A stretch of DNA of 31,040 bases from HGM10611 sp964384805 (lineage in GTDB: Bacteria; Bacillota_I; Bacilli_A; ML615J-28; CAG-313), in contig CAYLLO010000012.1 of assembly GCA_964384805.1 (NCBI GenBank), positions 1-31,040 on the forward strand, written 5' to 3'. The position numbers and the translations under genes are program-made. The first letter of the stretch is position 1. Each line of letters opens with the position of its first letter. The notes below the pieces were generated by a model. It had not been told where the DNA came from. It worked only from the letters and a program-made list of their open reading frames with translations, and did no database searches. Below are positions 15,916 to 23,469 of this stretch, piece by piece.

Positions 15916-16602
15916 TTATACATGGAAGTATTTTTTTAATTGTTCTAATGTTATTCTAAAACCGAAAATAATCATTCCTAAAAAAACGATTAAACCTAAT
16001 AGTCCACATGAAATACTCGGCCAGTTAATTGTAACTATCCCAAATTTTAAAAAAATTAGGGGAATAAAACTAACTAATACTAGCATAAAAAGGCATGCTA
16101 TCAATTTTCGATATTGTTTACTGCTAATTAATGACATTAAACTAAGGCAGAAGAGTTCGGACATAATTAAAAAAGGTAAAATATAATTCAAAACCCAACT
16201 TTGATTGGAAAAATCAAATTCAATAACTAGTAATAAAATAAAACAACTTAAATTTAATAGTGATAATCGTCGACCAAAATTGCCTTTGGAAACAAACATT
16301 CCTCGACCAAAGAACCACAAAACCATAATTCCCACAATCACTATTAAAGACCAATAGCTAGGATTATTATTGTCAAAAGTCAAATAGTTAATAACTCCAA
16401 CAATTATCATTCCTATAATACTTAAAAAAATTAAAATTTTAAAGAATAAATGTCTTCTTCTTTCACGTTCTTTGAATTTAGGATATGGTTGATATATTAT
16501 ATCATTTTTTTTAACTTCTTTATCTTCTAAGTTGGTACGACATAGTGGACAAGTAATACGTTCAGTATTAATATTAACTTTACAATTTGGACAATATTTC
16601 AT
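15916..16602 (-). CDS. Zinc-ribbon, multi-spanning membrane protein (DUF6320-like)
   Basis: 228 residues. An N-terminal zinc ribbon has Cys4-x2-Cys7 (CPNC) and Cys18-x2-Cys21 (CPLC). A basic stretch (KFKERERRRH) precedes about six hydrophobic helices from residue 52 to 218. From memory this layout matches the DUF6320 family, which is commonly encoded beside acyltransferases like the gene just upstream. Its ATG directly follows that gene's TAA with no gap, and its ribosome binding site (GGAGGTG) is inside that gene's last codons, so the two should be made together. A role as membrane partner or substrate handler for the acyltransferase is inferred from position only. Confidence 0.75.
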   Translation of the reverse strand: MKYCPNCKVNINTERITCPLCRTNLEDKEVKKNDIIYQPYPKFKERERRRHLFFKILIFLSIIGMIIVGVINYLTFDNNNPSYWSLIVIVGIMVLWFFGRGMFVSKGNFGRRLSLLNLSCFILLLVIEFDFSNQSWVLNYILPFLIMSELFCLSLMSLISSKQYRKLIACLFMLVLVSFIPLIFLKFGIVTINWPSISCGLLGLIVFLGMIIFGFRITLEQLKKYFHV

Positions 16603-17874
16603 TTATAACACCTCCAAATCATTAGTTTCGATTATTAAATCAACACCATCATCTTTAAGCATTCTAATAACTGTTCTTTGTAGTTTTCTTTCAATAATAT
16701 CACTCGTAAAACTTAATACAAAATAATTTCCAAATGATACTGAACCTACATTTATAGGAGTATATTTACTCGCATCATTTAAAAATTCCATTCTATCAAT
16801 ATACTTTTGCATTTCTATTGGCACATTAACAACTCCTAAATTAGAATATGATAAGGTATTTACACTACTACCAAGGGTACGATACACCATTTTTACAATG
16901 AATTGCTTGATGCATAATGGAATACATCTTGTAAACATATTTATTTCTAATTTAACGTTTGCTTTAATTCGTCCTAAGAGTTCTTCTTTATTTAGTTCTT
17001 GTTTAAAAGTGTCTTTAATATGTGTGATTACTTCTTCAAACGTGATATCCCCTGTAAATTGGCTATTGGTTCTAATAAATAAAACAAAGTTTCTTAGTGT
17101 TTTTGAATCAAAGAAACGTCGAGCATTCACAGGAATAAATAATCTAATCGGTAGTTTTGATTTAGATTGTTGATAATAATTTACATATATGCCATAAAGT
17201 AATAAGGCACTAATATACTCGGTTACAGTTGCATGGTATTTTTTAGCAGCCTCTCTTATGGTATCTACCATACATATCGCATTAATACAACCAGTCCATT
17301 TTTTAGAATGAGTCACTCCAGTAATTTTAAATCCTTTAGATTCATTTTGTTTTTGTTTTTGGTAACGATTATAGTTGTATTTAAAACTATCTTGTGTCTC
17401 ATCTACTAATTGTTCAACATCAGTTGTTAAAATTTCTCCATGATTGGGAATATCATATCCTTTAGTTGTTAAATAATTGTACAGCAGTGACTTAAAAAAT
17501 TCCAGCCCCCCACCACCATCTGTAATACCATGAAAAATTTCTAGCGTAATTCTTTTCCCATAATAACGTACTTTAAATAAAAATTCTTTTTGTCTTTTAT
17601 AATCATTAGCCTCACATAAATATGGACTTTCTTCACATACTAGGGGGTCATTATTATTTTCTTGTAAGTAATACCAAAAAAAACCTTTTTTTAATTTTAC
17701 TTTAAAAGTAGGAAATCGTTCTAAAGTTATAATTAAGACTTTTTTTAATAACTTTTCATCTACTTCTTCTTTAAGGACGGCAGATAGTCTAAAAGAGTTA
17801 GTTTCTTTTTTACTAGATACAATAGGAAATATTTGGGCAGCATTATCTAGTTTATACCATCGTTCTTTTGACAT
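16603..17874 (-). CDS. Condensation-domain-like acyltransferase (alcohol acetyltransferase type)
   Basis: 423 residues with the two-lobed CoA-dependent acyltransferase/condensation fold. The catalytic motif HxxxDG is present as FHGITDGGGG (His115, Asp119, Gly120). The N-terminal lobe opens with YKLDNAAQIFP, typical of the alcohol acetyltransferase/PapA-like group, and SYSNLG with a later SFTSDI segment mark the second lobe. Such enzymes move an acyl group from CoA or a carrier to an alcohol or amine; the substrate is unknown. No carrier-protein or synthetase gene is nearby, so a stand-alone lipid or metabolite acyltransferase is more likely than non-ribosomal peptide synthesis. The start follows GGAGAGG and lies 13 bp after the rRNA methylase stop. 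Confidence 0.82.
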   Translation of the reverse strand: MSKERWYKLDNAAQIFPIVSSKKETNSFRLSAVLKEEVDEKLLKKVLIITLERFPTFKVKLKKGFFWYYLQENNNDPLVCEESPYLCEANDYKRQKEFLFKVRYYGKRITLEIFHGITDGGGGLEFFKSLLYNYLTTKGYDIPNHGEILTTDVEQLVDETQDSFKYNYNRYQKQKQNESKGFKITGVTHSKKWTGCINAICMVDTIREAAKKYHATVTEYISALLLYGIYVNYYQQSKSKLPIRLFIPVNARRFFDSKTLRNFVLFIRTNSQFTGDITFEEVITHIKDTFKQELNKEELLGRIKANVKLEINMFTRCIPLCIKQFIVKMVYRTLGSSVNTLSYSNLGVVNVPIEMQKYIDRMEFLNDASKYTPINVGSVSFGNYFVLSFTSDIIERKLQRTVIRMLKDDGVDLIIETNDLEVL

Positions 17875-17887
17875 ACTACCTCTCCTT

Positions 17888-18622
17888 TCACTTATTCATT
17901 AAATAATAACTTATCATCCCTGCCGACATTGCGACATTAAGAGACTCTACATTGTTATGCATGGTAATTTTAATTACTTGATCAGCCAATTTTAGATATT
18001 CATCTTTTACGCCCCTTGCCTCATTACCTAAAATTAAAGCAAACTTCTCCATCGGTTTTAAAGTTTTTAAATCCGTAGCATTTTTTAAAGAAGTTGCTAA
18101 AACCGGAATATTTTGTTTTTTTAATTTCGTAATTGCTTCTGTTAAATTTTCTCTAAAAATAGGGAGCTTAAAAATTGCCCCTTGGGTCGCTCTTAAGACT
18201 TTGTCATTATATTCATCAACTGTGTCTAGACTGATAATTAAAGCATCAATCCCTAAAGCTAAACTACTTCTAATAATAGTTCCTAAATTCCCAGGGTCAG
18301 CAACATCATCTAACACTAAATATTTAGTATAATTTTGTTTTTTATATTTAGGCATTTGTACTACCCCAATTATTCCTTGAGGTTCTTTCGTTGATGATAG
18401 TTTTTTAATAACTATATCAGTGGTTTTTATAATATCAATATCAGAATAATTTATCTCATCATTTGTGGTTAAAACTTGTAATAAACAATTATTATTATAA
18501 GCCTCTTCCACTAAATGATAACCTTCCACAATAAATTTTTGCTTACTAATCCGTTCTTTTTTATTTTTTAATAAAAATAGTTCTTTTACTAAAGGATTAT
18601 TAACAGAGGTTATTTCTTTCAT
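17888..18622 (-). CDS. TrmH/SpoU-family RNA 2'-O-methyltransferase
   Basis: 244 residues. The N-terminal substrate-binding domain resembles ribosomal protein L30 (SKQKFIVEGYHLVEEA). The SPOUT knot domain carries the three family motifs: DPGNLGTIIR (109-118), LGNEARG (198-204) and NVESLNVAMSAG (224-235), which form the S-adenosylmethionine pocket and active site. Relatives methylate ribose 2'-OH of 23S rRNA or tRNA; this one resembles the YsgA/RlmB group annotated as 23S rRNA methylase, but the exact nucleotide is unknown. It is 3 bp downstream of a membrane-protein gene and 13 bp upstream of the acyltransferase, within one transcription unit. Confidence 0.92.
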   Translation of the reverse strand: MKEITSVNNPLVKELFLLKNKKERISKQKFIVEGYHLVEEAYNNNCLLQVLTTNDEINYSDIDIIKTTDIVIKKLSSTKEPQGIIGVVQMPKYKKQNYTKYLVLDDVADPGNLGTIIRSSLALGIDALIISLDTVDEYNDKVLRATQGAIFKLPIFRENLTEAITKLKKQNIPVLATSLKNATDLKTLKPMEKFALILGNEARGVKDEYLKLADQVIKITMHNNVESLNVAMSAGMISYYLMNK

Positions 18623-18625
18623 TAT

Positions 18626-19204
18626 TTACCCTTTTAACATTTCATAAAACATGTCAATAACAACAAAATATGTGACAACAAAGTTAATTACTATACATAT
18701 AATTTGTCCTAAGAAAACATATTTGAAAGCTTTCTTATTCTCAGCTTTTTTCTTAAAAGCCACAAGTTTTAATATTAAAGATATTATGATTAAAATAACT
18801 GGATATAGTAAGAAACATCCCATAAGACCAAACCATAGAACACTATTACTAACATCATAAAACCATTCTAAGTTATAGACAAAAGCAAAAACTTCAACTC
18901 CTATTGCTTCTTGAAGAATATACAACGATGAAAAAAATGCAAAAATAACATAAATCCAAACAAAAATACTTACTTTATCAAAAAAGTTTTTTTCTTTTGG
19001 TTCTTCGATAACAAATTCTGCCTCAATATCTACAAACTCATCTAAGAACTGATATTCTTCTTGGATTAAATTAATTTCATCTTCGGTTAAAGTAAGATTA
19101 CCACTAAAATATTCCTCATTATACTGATTAATTTTAGCTAGTAAGACTTCTTTTCTTTCAATCGCTTCTTCGCGTGTTTCTGGTGTTTTAAATTTTTCTG
19201 ACAT
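18626..19204 (-). CDS. Membrane protein of unknown function
   Basis: 192 residues. Residues 1-72 are hydrophilic, Glu-rich and probably helical or coiled-coil. Three hydrophobic segments follow (about 78-100, 120-148 and 160-188), with a KKKAENKK loop before the last. I recognise no family. It is the first gene of a four-gene unit with the rRNA methylase, acyltransferase and DUF6320-like protein. The start has AAAGGAG 7 bases upstream and a good promoter (19236-19264) precedes it. The acidic N-terminus may face the cytoplasm, given the positive-inside rule applied to the basic loop, but this is only a guess. Confidence 0.72.
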   Translation of the reverse strand: MSEKFKTPETREEAIERKEVLLAKINQYNEEYFSGNLTLTEDEINLIQEEYQFLDEFVDIEAEFVIEEPKEKNFFDKVSIFVWIYVIFAFFSSLYILQEAIGVEVFAFVYNLEWFYDVSNSVLWFGLMGCFLLYPVILIIISLILKLVAFKKKAENKKAFKYVFLGQIICIVINFVVTYFVVIDMFYEMLKG

Positions 19205-19235
19205 ATATACTCCTTTATTGATTATTTATGTGTTT

Positions 19236-19264
19236 ATTATACCATAAATCAATTTATTACGCAA
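19236..19264 (-). promoter_or_regulatory. Sigma-A-type promoter of the membrane protein-methylase-acyltransferase unit
   Basis: On the minus strand TTGCGT (19259-19264), 17 bases, TATAAT (19236-19241). It is 32 bases upstream of the first gene's ATG and directly downstream of the spore-protein terminator. Confidence 0.65.
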
Positions 19265-19282
19265 CCCAGTTAATTTTAAAAT

Positions 19283-19318
19283 AAAAAAGCACGCCTCTAA
19301 TAAAAAGTTGCGCGTGCT
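19283..19318 (-). terminator. Terminator of the spore-protein gene
   Basis: A GC-rich stem for this genome (AGCACGC at 19288-19294 with GCGTGCT at 19312-19318), followed by a T run on the minus strand. It lies 20 bases beyond the stop codon. Confidence 0.85.
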
Positions 19319-19338
19319 CATTTATTTATCTTGTATGA

Positions 19339-19542
19339 CTACTTAGATTTTAATTGAGATTGAGCCATAGAAACAAGACGACGTGTGATTTCACCACCAA
19401 CTGTACCATTTTGACGGGCAGTTGCATCTGGTCCTAAGTTAACACCTAATTCATTAGCAATTTCATATTTCATTTGAGAAACGGCATTTTCAGATCCTGG
19501 AACTGCTAATTTGTTCTTGCTGCTGTAAGATGAATTATTCAT
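19339..19542 (-). CDS. ssp: Alpha/beta-type small acid-soluble spore protein
   Basis: 67 residues. These proteins coat and protect DNA in dormant spores and are degraded on germination. The two conserved blocks are present: QMKYEIANELGVNLG, containing the site where the germination protease cuts after Glu in YE-IA, and ATARQNGTVGGEITRRLV. The start is the ATG at 19542, seven codons into a longer frame, because AGGAGGTGA lies 8 bases before it. A sigma-G-like promoter lies upstream (19564-19593) and a strong terminator follows. The gene sits beside thiI and a cysteine desulfurase gene, an order also known around B. subtilis sspA. Confidence 0.95.
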   Translation of the reverse strand: MNNSSYSSKNKLAVPGSENAVSQMKYEIANELGVNLGPDATARQNGTVGGEITRRLVSMAQSQLKSK

Positions 19543-19563
19543 TGTTTCACCTCCTGTCAAAAT

Positions 19564-19593
19564 TAGTATGGTCTATTTTTTTGACTTTTATTA
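19564..19593 (-). promoter_or_regulatory. Sigma-G-like promoter of the spore-protein gene
   Basis: On the minus strand CATACTA (19564-19570) fits the sigma-G/sigma-F -10 pattern. TAATA (19589-19593), 18 bases upstream, matches four of five positions of the sigma-G -35 pattern GHATR. Sigma-G drives spore-protein genes in the forespore. The short motifs alone could occur by chance; gene identity adds the weight. Confidence 0.5.
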
Positions 19594-19619
19594 CTTTTTT
19601 TGATGGAAAGTTTTTCCAA

Positions 19620-20831
19620 TTAAAATAAATCTTCTGTTTTAAATACTTGATATTTTTTATCACTTCGAAGTTTAATTACTTCTGTATTATTAAGTGCTTC
19701 TTCAATTAAAGTTTGGTAATCAAATTTATTCTCTTCTTCAATTGAGGTTGTTAAACGTGGTTTAATTTGGGGATGTTTAGGAACAAAAACAGTACAACAA
19801 TCTTCGTATGGACGAATAGAAATATCATATGTTCCAATCTTTATTGATTTTTCAATAATCTCACTTTTATCTAGTGTAGCCAGAGGTCTAATAATTGGCA
19901 TATTGGTTACTTCATTAATTACAGCCATACTTTCTAAAGTTTGACTAGCTACTTGACCAACACTTTCCCCATTAACAATTGCTAAAGCACCTTGTTTATT
20001 AGCTAAGCTTTCAGCAATCCGATACATCATACGACGCATTATCGTAATTCCATAATCTTCTCGAACATTTTTATAAATTTCATCTTGAATTTTAGTGAAT
20101 GGCACAACATGTAAATTAATATTTTGATTACTTGTATAAATGGTCAATTCTTGAAGTAAATCAACAACTTTTTGAAGTGCCATGTCGGACGTATGTGGTG
20201 GAGAAGCAAAATGAACAGCCTCAACATCCATTCCCTTTTTAATTACTTCGTATCCCGCAATAACGCTATCAATTCCTCCACTAATCATCAGCATAGTTTT
20301 TCCTAAAATACCTGCTGGAAAACCGCCTAATCCCATAATTATATCCGTAAAGATAAAAGTTCCTTCATATCGAACATCAATGTTTAAGACAAAATCGGGA
20401 TGATGAACATCCGCTTTAAGACCTTCTAAACCTCTAAATAGTTCACGACTCACCTCTTTAGTAATTTCTTGAGAAGTCATTGGGAAACTTTTATCACCAC
20501 GATTGGTCTCTACTTTAAATTTCGCATTTTGATAATCTTTTTCTTTTAAAACTTCGATTGCTAAACGCTTAATATCTTCAATGTTAGAAGCACATCTTGC
20601 GACTACTGAAAATGAATAAATACCAGGTATTTTTTTTAGAATAGGAATCAAAGGTTTTTCATCTTGTCCATTCAATATAATATAAAAACGTAATCCTCGT
20701 GCTTCATACGTCAACTTAGGAAAAGCCTTTAGGGCTCTTTCTATGTGGTTATTAATTTTTTTAATAAATTGGTTGCGGTTAGATTTTTTTAAACTAAGTT
20801 CTCCGTATCTAATTAGAATATGATCATTCAT
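19620..20831 (-). CDS. thiI: tRNA 4-thiouridine synthase ThiI
   Basis: 403 residues, the Bacillus-type length lacking the C-terminal rhodanese domain of E. coli ThiI. Order: an N-terminal ferredoxin-like part, a THUMP RNA-binding domain (about 60-165), then the PP-loop ATPase with MISGGIDSVIAG (SGGIDS at 184-189). A C-terminal PYEDCCTVFVPKHP segment holds conserved cysteines. ThiI adenylates U8 of tRNA and inserts sulfur to make 4-thiouridine, a near-UV sensor. The sulfur donor is probably the desulfurase encoded 18 bp upstream in the same operon. AGGAAA precedes the start. No terminator separates it from the spore-protein gene. Confidence 0.95.
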   Translation of the reverse strand: MNDHILIRYGELSLKKSNRNQFIKKINNHIERALKAFPKLTYEARGLRFYIILNGQDEKPLIPILKKIPGIYSFSVVARCASNIEDIKRLAIEVLKEKDYQNAKFKVETNRGDKSFPMTSQEITKEVSRELFRGLEGLKADVHHPDFVLNIDVRYEGTFIFTDIIMGLGGFPAGILGKTMLMISGGIDSVIAGYEVIKKGMDVEAVHFASPPHTSDMALQKVVDLLQELTIYTSNQNINLHVVPFTKIQDEIYKNVREDYGITIMRRMMYRIAESLANKQGALAIVNGESVGQVASQTLESMAVINEVTNMPIIRPLATLDKSEIIEKSIKIGTYDISIRPYEDCCTVFVPKHPQIKPRLTTSIEEENKFDYQTLIEEALNNTEVIKLRSDKKYQVFKTEDLF

Positions 20832-20849
20832 AGTATTTCCTGCTTTTCT

Positions 20850-21965
20850 TTAATAATTCTTTAAATATTTAATAAATTCATCAATTTCTGCTTTAGTTGT
20901 TATATATGATAAGCTGATTCTAAGCGAAGTAACTGCACGATGCTCATCATGATACATTGCTAAAATCGTTTTTTCAGGTTTTTTAATTTTTGAATTACAT
21001 GCACTTCCTGCCGCAACATATATTTCATACTTTTCTAAATAATGAATAAAAGTTTCACTTTCTGTATTCAAAATACTAATATTTAAAATATATGGTGAAT
21101 AATTTTTATTACTACCATTGATAATAACATTAGGGAAAGCCTTTAGTTGTCGTTTAAAGTATTCATGTAGTTCTTTTACATATATATAATGTTCTTCTCT
21201 TTTGGCTAAAATAAGTTTTAAGGCTTTAGTTGTTGTTGCCGCAAGTGATATATCAATTGTCCCTGGTCTTACTCCTTCTTGTTGAGTTGCTCCTTTTAAA
21301 ACGGATTGTAAATTTATTTTATTGTTTATAATCAAGGCCCCACTGGATTTTAATCCATTAATTTTATGTGCACTAAGAGTAAACATATCAACTTCATTAA
21401 AATCAAAGGTTGGCTTTATCTTGCCCATACCTTGAACAGAATCAACATGAAGTTTACATCTTGGGTATGGTTTAATAATTTTAATAACTTCTTCAATTGG
21501 TTCAATAGCTCCTACAATATTATTAACCCACATAACCGAAACTAATACTGTATCACTATTAATGCTTTGTTTTAATTCTTCTAAATTTATAAGCCCATCT
21601 TCGTCCACGGATAAATAAGTTACTTTAAAACCTTTTTTTTCTAAATCTTCAAAACAAGATAACACTGATGGGTGTTCAATTTTGGTTGTAATAATATTTT
21701 TATTTTGACCAAAATAATTATTACATACGCCATATATTGCTAAATTATTTGCTTCGGTTGCCCCTGAGGTAAAATATACTTTTTTATTCTGTAAATTTAA
21801 TACTTCAATAATATCTTTTTCACATTTTTGAAATAAGTTATTAGAAACAACTCCGGTTTTATAGATACTTGAGGGGTTTTGCCAATAATCTGTATTAATC
21901 TTTTGATATAAAGCTAATACCTCTTCGTTAGGTTTTGTTGTTGCGGTAAAATCAAAATAAATCAT
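20850..21965 (-). CDS. Cysteine desulfurase (NifZ/IscS-like), partner of ThiI
   Basis: 371 residues, fold-type I, PLP-dependent. Active-site features: HPSV (His98), HVDSVQG (Asp175, Gln178), SAHKINGLKSSG with the PLP lysine at Lys201, and AAGSACNSK with the catalytic Cys323 that carries the persulfide. The start is ATG at 21965, supported by AGGAAGGT; the frame extends upstream but the extra 47 residues have no ribosome binding site and would overlap the divergent promoter. It is followed 18 bp later by thiI. In B. subtilis the NifZ-ThiI pair is dedicated to 4-thiouridine, so the same is likely here. Confidence 0.93.
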   Translation of the reverse strand: MIYFDFTATTKPNEEVLALYQKINTDYWQNPSSIYKTGVVSNNLFQKCEKDIIEVLNLQNKKVYFTSGATEANNLAIYGVCNNYFGQNKNIITTKIEHPSVLSCFEDLEKKGFKVTYLSVDEDGLINLEELKQSINSDTVLVSVMWVNNIVGAIEPIEEVIKIIKPYPRCKLHVDSVQGMGKIKPTFDFNEVDMFTLSAHKINGLKSSGALIINNKINLQSVLKGATQQEGVRPGTIDISLAATTTKALKLILAKREEHYIYVKELHEYFKRQLKAFPNVIINGSNKNYSPYILNISILNTESETFIHYLEKYEIYVAAGSACNSKIKKPEKTILAMYHDEHRAVTSLRISLSYITTKAEIDEFIKYLKNY

Positions 21966-21990
21966 TTTATTACCTTCCTTCATCTTAACT

Positions 21991-22019
21991 ATTATACAAA
22001 AAAAGCAATTTTTTTGCAA
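21991..22019 (-). promoter_or_regulatory. Promoter of the desulfurase-thiI operon
   Basis: On the minus strand TTGCAA (22014-22019), 17 bases, TATAAT (21991-21996). The -35 hexamer is a perfect palindrome and is the same six bases used by the divergent promoter at 22014-22042. Confidence 0.65.
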
Positions 22020-22042
22020 TATATAAGAAAAAAATATATAAT
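22014..22042 (+). promoter_or_regulatory. Promoter of the TSCPD gene
   Basis: TTGCAA (22014-22019), 17 bases, TATAAT (22037-22042), about 20 bases upstream of the start codon. It shares its -35 with the opposing promoter. Confidence 0.65.
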
Positions 22043-22061
22043 AGAGGCGTGAGGTGAGATA

Positions 22062-22316
22062 ATGAAACATATAGACTACCAAACTACAGGTGTATGCGCT
22101 CGTCAAATAAGTTTTGATTTAATGGAAGATAATCGAATTTCTAATTTAGTTTTTACTGGAGGGTGCAATGGTAATCTTAAAGCCATTTCTAAGTTATTAG
22201 AAGGGGCTAAAGCCGAAGATGCAATTCGAATCTTAAAAGGAAATACTTGTGGTCCACGTCAAACAAGTTGTGCAGACCAATTATCCAAAGCTCTAGACCA
22301 AGCTATTAATCATTAA
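22062..22316 (+). CDS. TSCPD-domain protein (TIGR03905 type)
   Basis: 84 residues. The Cys pattern is GVCARQ, GGCNGNL, NTCGPRQTSCADQL, with the TSCPD-like core (here TSCADQL) near the C-terminus. Stand-alone proteins of about 85 residues like this form the TIGR03905 family; the same domain is found at the end of B12-dependent ribonucleotide reductases, where it may bind metal or take part in redox chemistry. The function of the free-standing form is unknown. GAGGTGAG lies 6 bases upstream of the start. It is divergent from the cysteine desulfurase operon, with which it shares a -35 hexamer, hinting at a sulfur-related or reciprocal expression link. Confidence 0.88.
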   Translation: MKHIDYQTTGVCARQISFDLMEDNRISNLVFTGGCNGNLKAISKLLEGAKAEDAIRILKGNTCGPRQTSCADQLSKALDQAINH

Positions 22317-22359
22317 TTCCCTAATGAGGAAAAAATTTAGAATGAAGACTCTTGGACGA

Positions 22360-22434
22360 TAAAACAGTAATTAGTAATTTTCTTGAAACAAGCATGATTT
22401 TAGTCGTGCCTGTTTTACTTTAACAATTACTAAT
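22360..22434. repeat. Nested palindrome with alternative stems
   Basis: Outer arms ATTAGTAATT (22370-22379) and AATTACTAAT (22425-22434) pair perfectly over 10 bp. Inside, 22386-22397 pairs with 22404-22415 over 12 positions with one mismatch and one G-U. An alternative pairing, TAAAACAG (22360-22367) with CTGTTTTA (22410-22417), competes with the inner stem. It lies in the 3' region of the TSCPD transcript, 44 bases after the stop. I cannot match it to a known RNA family. Confidence 0.55.
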
Positions 22435-22459
22435 CTAATATCTATTTTGAAATATAAAA

Positions 22460-22499
22460 AACGATGTTAAATCTTTCGATGCAACATCGTTCTTTTTTT
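22460..22499. terminator. Bidirectional terminator between TSCPD and lipoprotein genes
   Basis: A 9-bp perfect stem (AACGATGTT at 22460-22468 with AACATCGTT at 22483-22491) with a T run on both sides: seven T on the plus strand and TTTTTT on the minus strand. It serves the plus-strand TSCPD gene and the minus-strand lipoprotein gene. Confidence 0.8.
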
Positions 22500-22556
22500 A
22501 GTAATTTTCAATTCTATAAGACATATGCCATAATATTATTTTTTTAGAAATTACTA
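22499..22556. repeat. Second palindrome with the same arm sequence
   Basis: TAGTAATTT (22499-22507) pairs with AAATTACTA (22548-22556). The left arm is part of a 12-base direct repeat (TTAGTAATTTTC) also found at 22371-22382, the left arm of the first palindrome. The 40-base loop is AT-rich with no other structure that I see. It lies 31 bases beyond the lipoprotein stop codon on the minus strand. Confidence 0.4.
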
Positions 22557-22587
22557 TCTTATTGGTATCCACCAATTCTAATTTTTT

Positions 22588-22956
22588 TTACTCTTTGTCT
22601 TTAACTACTTCATTATATTCGGCAGCTGTTGCTCTTCCATTAAGGAAAGTTACTACTAAAGTTTTAACAGTTTTGCCTTCTTCTACAGCTTTATTCATAG
22701 CATCTAAACTATCATATCCTTTAGCCCATGTAACAACACCAGTTACATCTATTAATCCTCCAAAACTAGCTGATACGTCAACAGTAGGAGTTCCTAGTTT
22801 TTCTTTTAATTGTTCATATGTGTAATTTTCTTTAGCACTAGCTTTTTCGTTGATTTCGTCCGCAAAATTTTGGTTAATACCAGCACAACCAACAAGGGTG
22901 AATAATGCAACTAATGCAACTAAAGACATCATTGATAATTTTAAAATTTTTTTCAT
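22588..22956 (-). CDS. Small lipoprotein, paralog of the next gene upstream
   Basis: 122 residues. Signal peptide with lipobox LVGC, lipidated Cys24, so it is anchored outside the membrane. The mature part has EQLKEKLGTPTVDV followed by WAKGYDSLDAMNKAVEEGKTV and a hydrophobic strand TLVVTFLNGRA. The Tyr-Glu-Gln-Leu-x6-Gly-x-Pro segment recalls the short SmpA/BamE-like fold, but Bacillota have no BamE pathway, so this is structural resemblance only. The neighbouring lipoprotein (23035-23469) has the same plan: W-x3-YDSxD-x2-KAxE-x-G. AGGAGG precedes the start, 78 bp after the upstream gene. Function unknown. Confidence 0.8.
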   Translation of the reverse strand: MKKILKLSMMSLVALVALFTLVGCAGINQNFADEINEKASAKENYTYEQLKEKLGTPTVDVSASFGGLIDVTGVVTWAKGYDSLDAMNKAVEEGKTVKTLVVTFLNGRATAAEYNEVVKDKE

Positions 22957-23034
22957 TTTAATTCCTCCTCTTTCCTTTTTTTAGGTACTCTTATTTTATC
23001 ATTTATTACCATTCTTTGCTTTAATTTTGCTAAT

Positions 23035-23469
23035 TTATTTTAAATCATTTAAAGTTATTTTTTTCTTTTCTGCCCAAATTGCTTCAACAACTGATTTTTC
23101 ATACCATTCCATTTCTAAAGTTTCTTCATTGAGTCTTGGAAATTTTTTAGTTGTTTTCTCAAATTTAACAAAAACGCCTATTACTTCTTGACCATTTTCA
23201 ATTGCCTTTTTAACATCATCCATACTATCATAATTAGGAACCCAAATATCCATATGCTCGGTAGCAGAAATAACCCGCTGATTAAGAGGTTCCTTAAAAC
23301 GTACCATTACATCGCTTTCGGTCATGGGATTATTATCTTTATAGCGTTGATTAATTTCATCAATCGTAGTATCTAATGGTGTTCCACAAGAAGTTAAATA
23401 CAAAGCTCCTAGAAGTACTACTAAACCGAAAAATATTTTTTTGATACTTTTGTTCATATATATATTCAC
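23035..23469 (-). CDS. Small lipoprotein translationally coupled to a YwaF-like gene
   Basis: 144 residues. Lipobox LTSC with Cys28 predicts a surface lipoprotein. The mature part contains ESDVMVRFKEP, then WVPNYDSMDDVKKAIENGQEV and a strand (GVFVKFE), aligning with the smaller paralog downstream. The start is a GTG at 23467-23469 overlapping the TGA of the membrane-protein gene by four bases (GTGA), a classic coupling arrangement; ATG at 23457 is an equally plausible start and also leaves a good signal peptide. Coupling suggests the lipoprotein works with the membrane protein. Function unknown. Confidence 0.78.
   Translation of the reverse strand: MNIYMNKSIKKIFFGLVVLLGALYLTSCGTPLDTTIDEINQRYKDNNPMTESDVMVRFKEPLNQRVISATEHMDIWVPNYDSMDDVKKAIENGQEVIGVFVKFEKTTKKFPRLNEETLEMEWYEKSVVEAIWAEKKKITLNDLK

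Noticed and set aside
15848..16186. Plus-strand open frame of 112 codons within the terminator and zinc-ribbon membrane gene region
   Set aside because: It begins inside a terminator hairpin, lacks a ribosome binding site and is antisense to a gene with clear zinc-ribbon and membrane features.
19596..19622. Small hairpin TGGAAA-AAC-TTTCCA just after the thiI stop
   Set aside because: On the minus strand it is followed by A rather than T, so it does not qualify as an intrinsic terminator.
22561..22589. ATTGGT/ACCAAT hairpin followed by a T run on the plus strand
   Set aside because: The stem is only 6 bp with a 5-base gap before the T run, and it points away from the gene it touches; the stronger terminator at 22460-22499 already serves the region.
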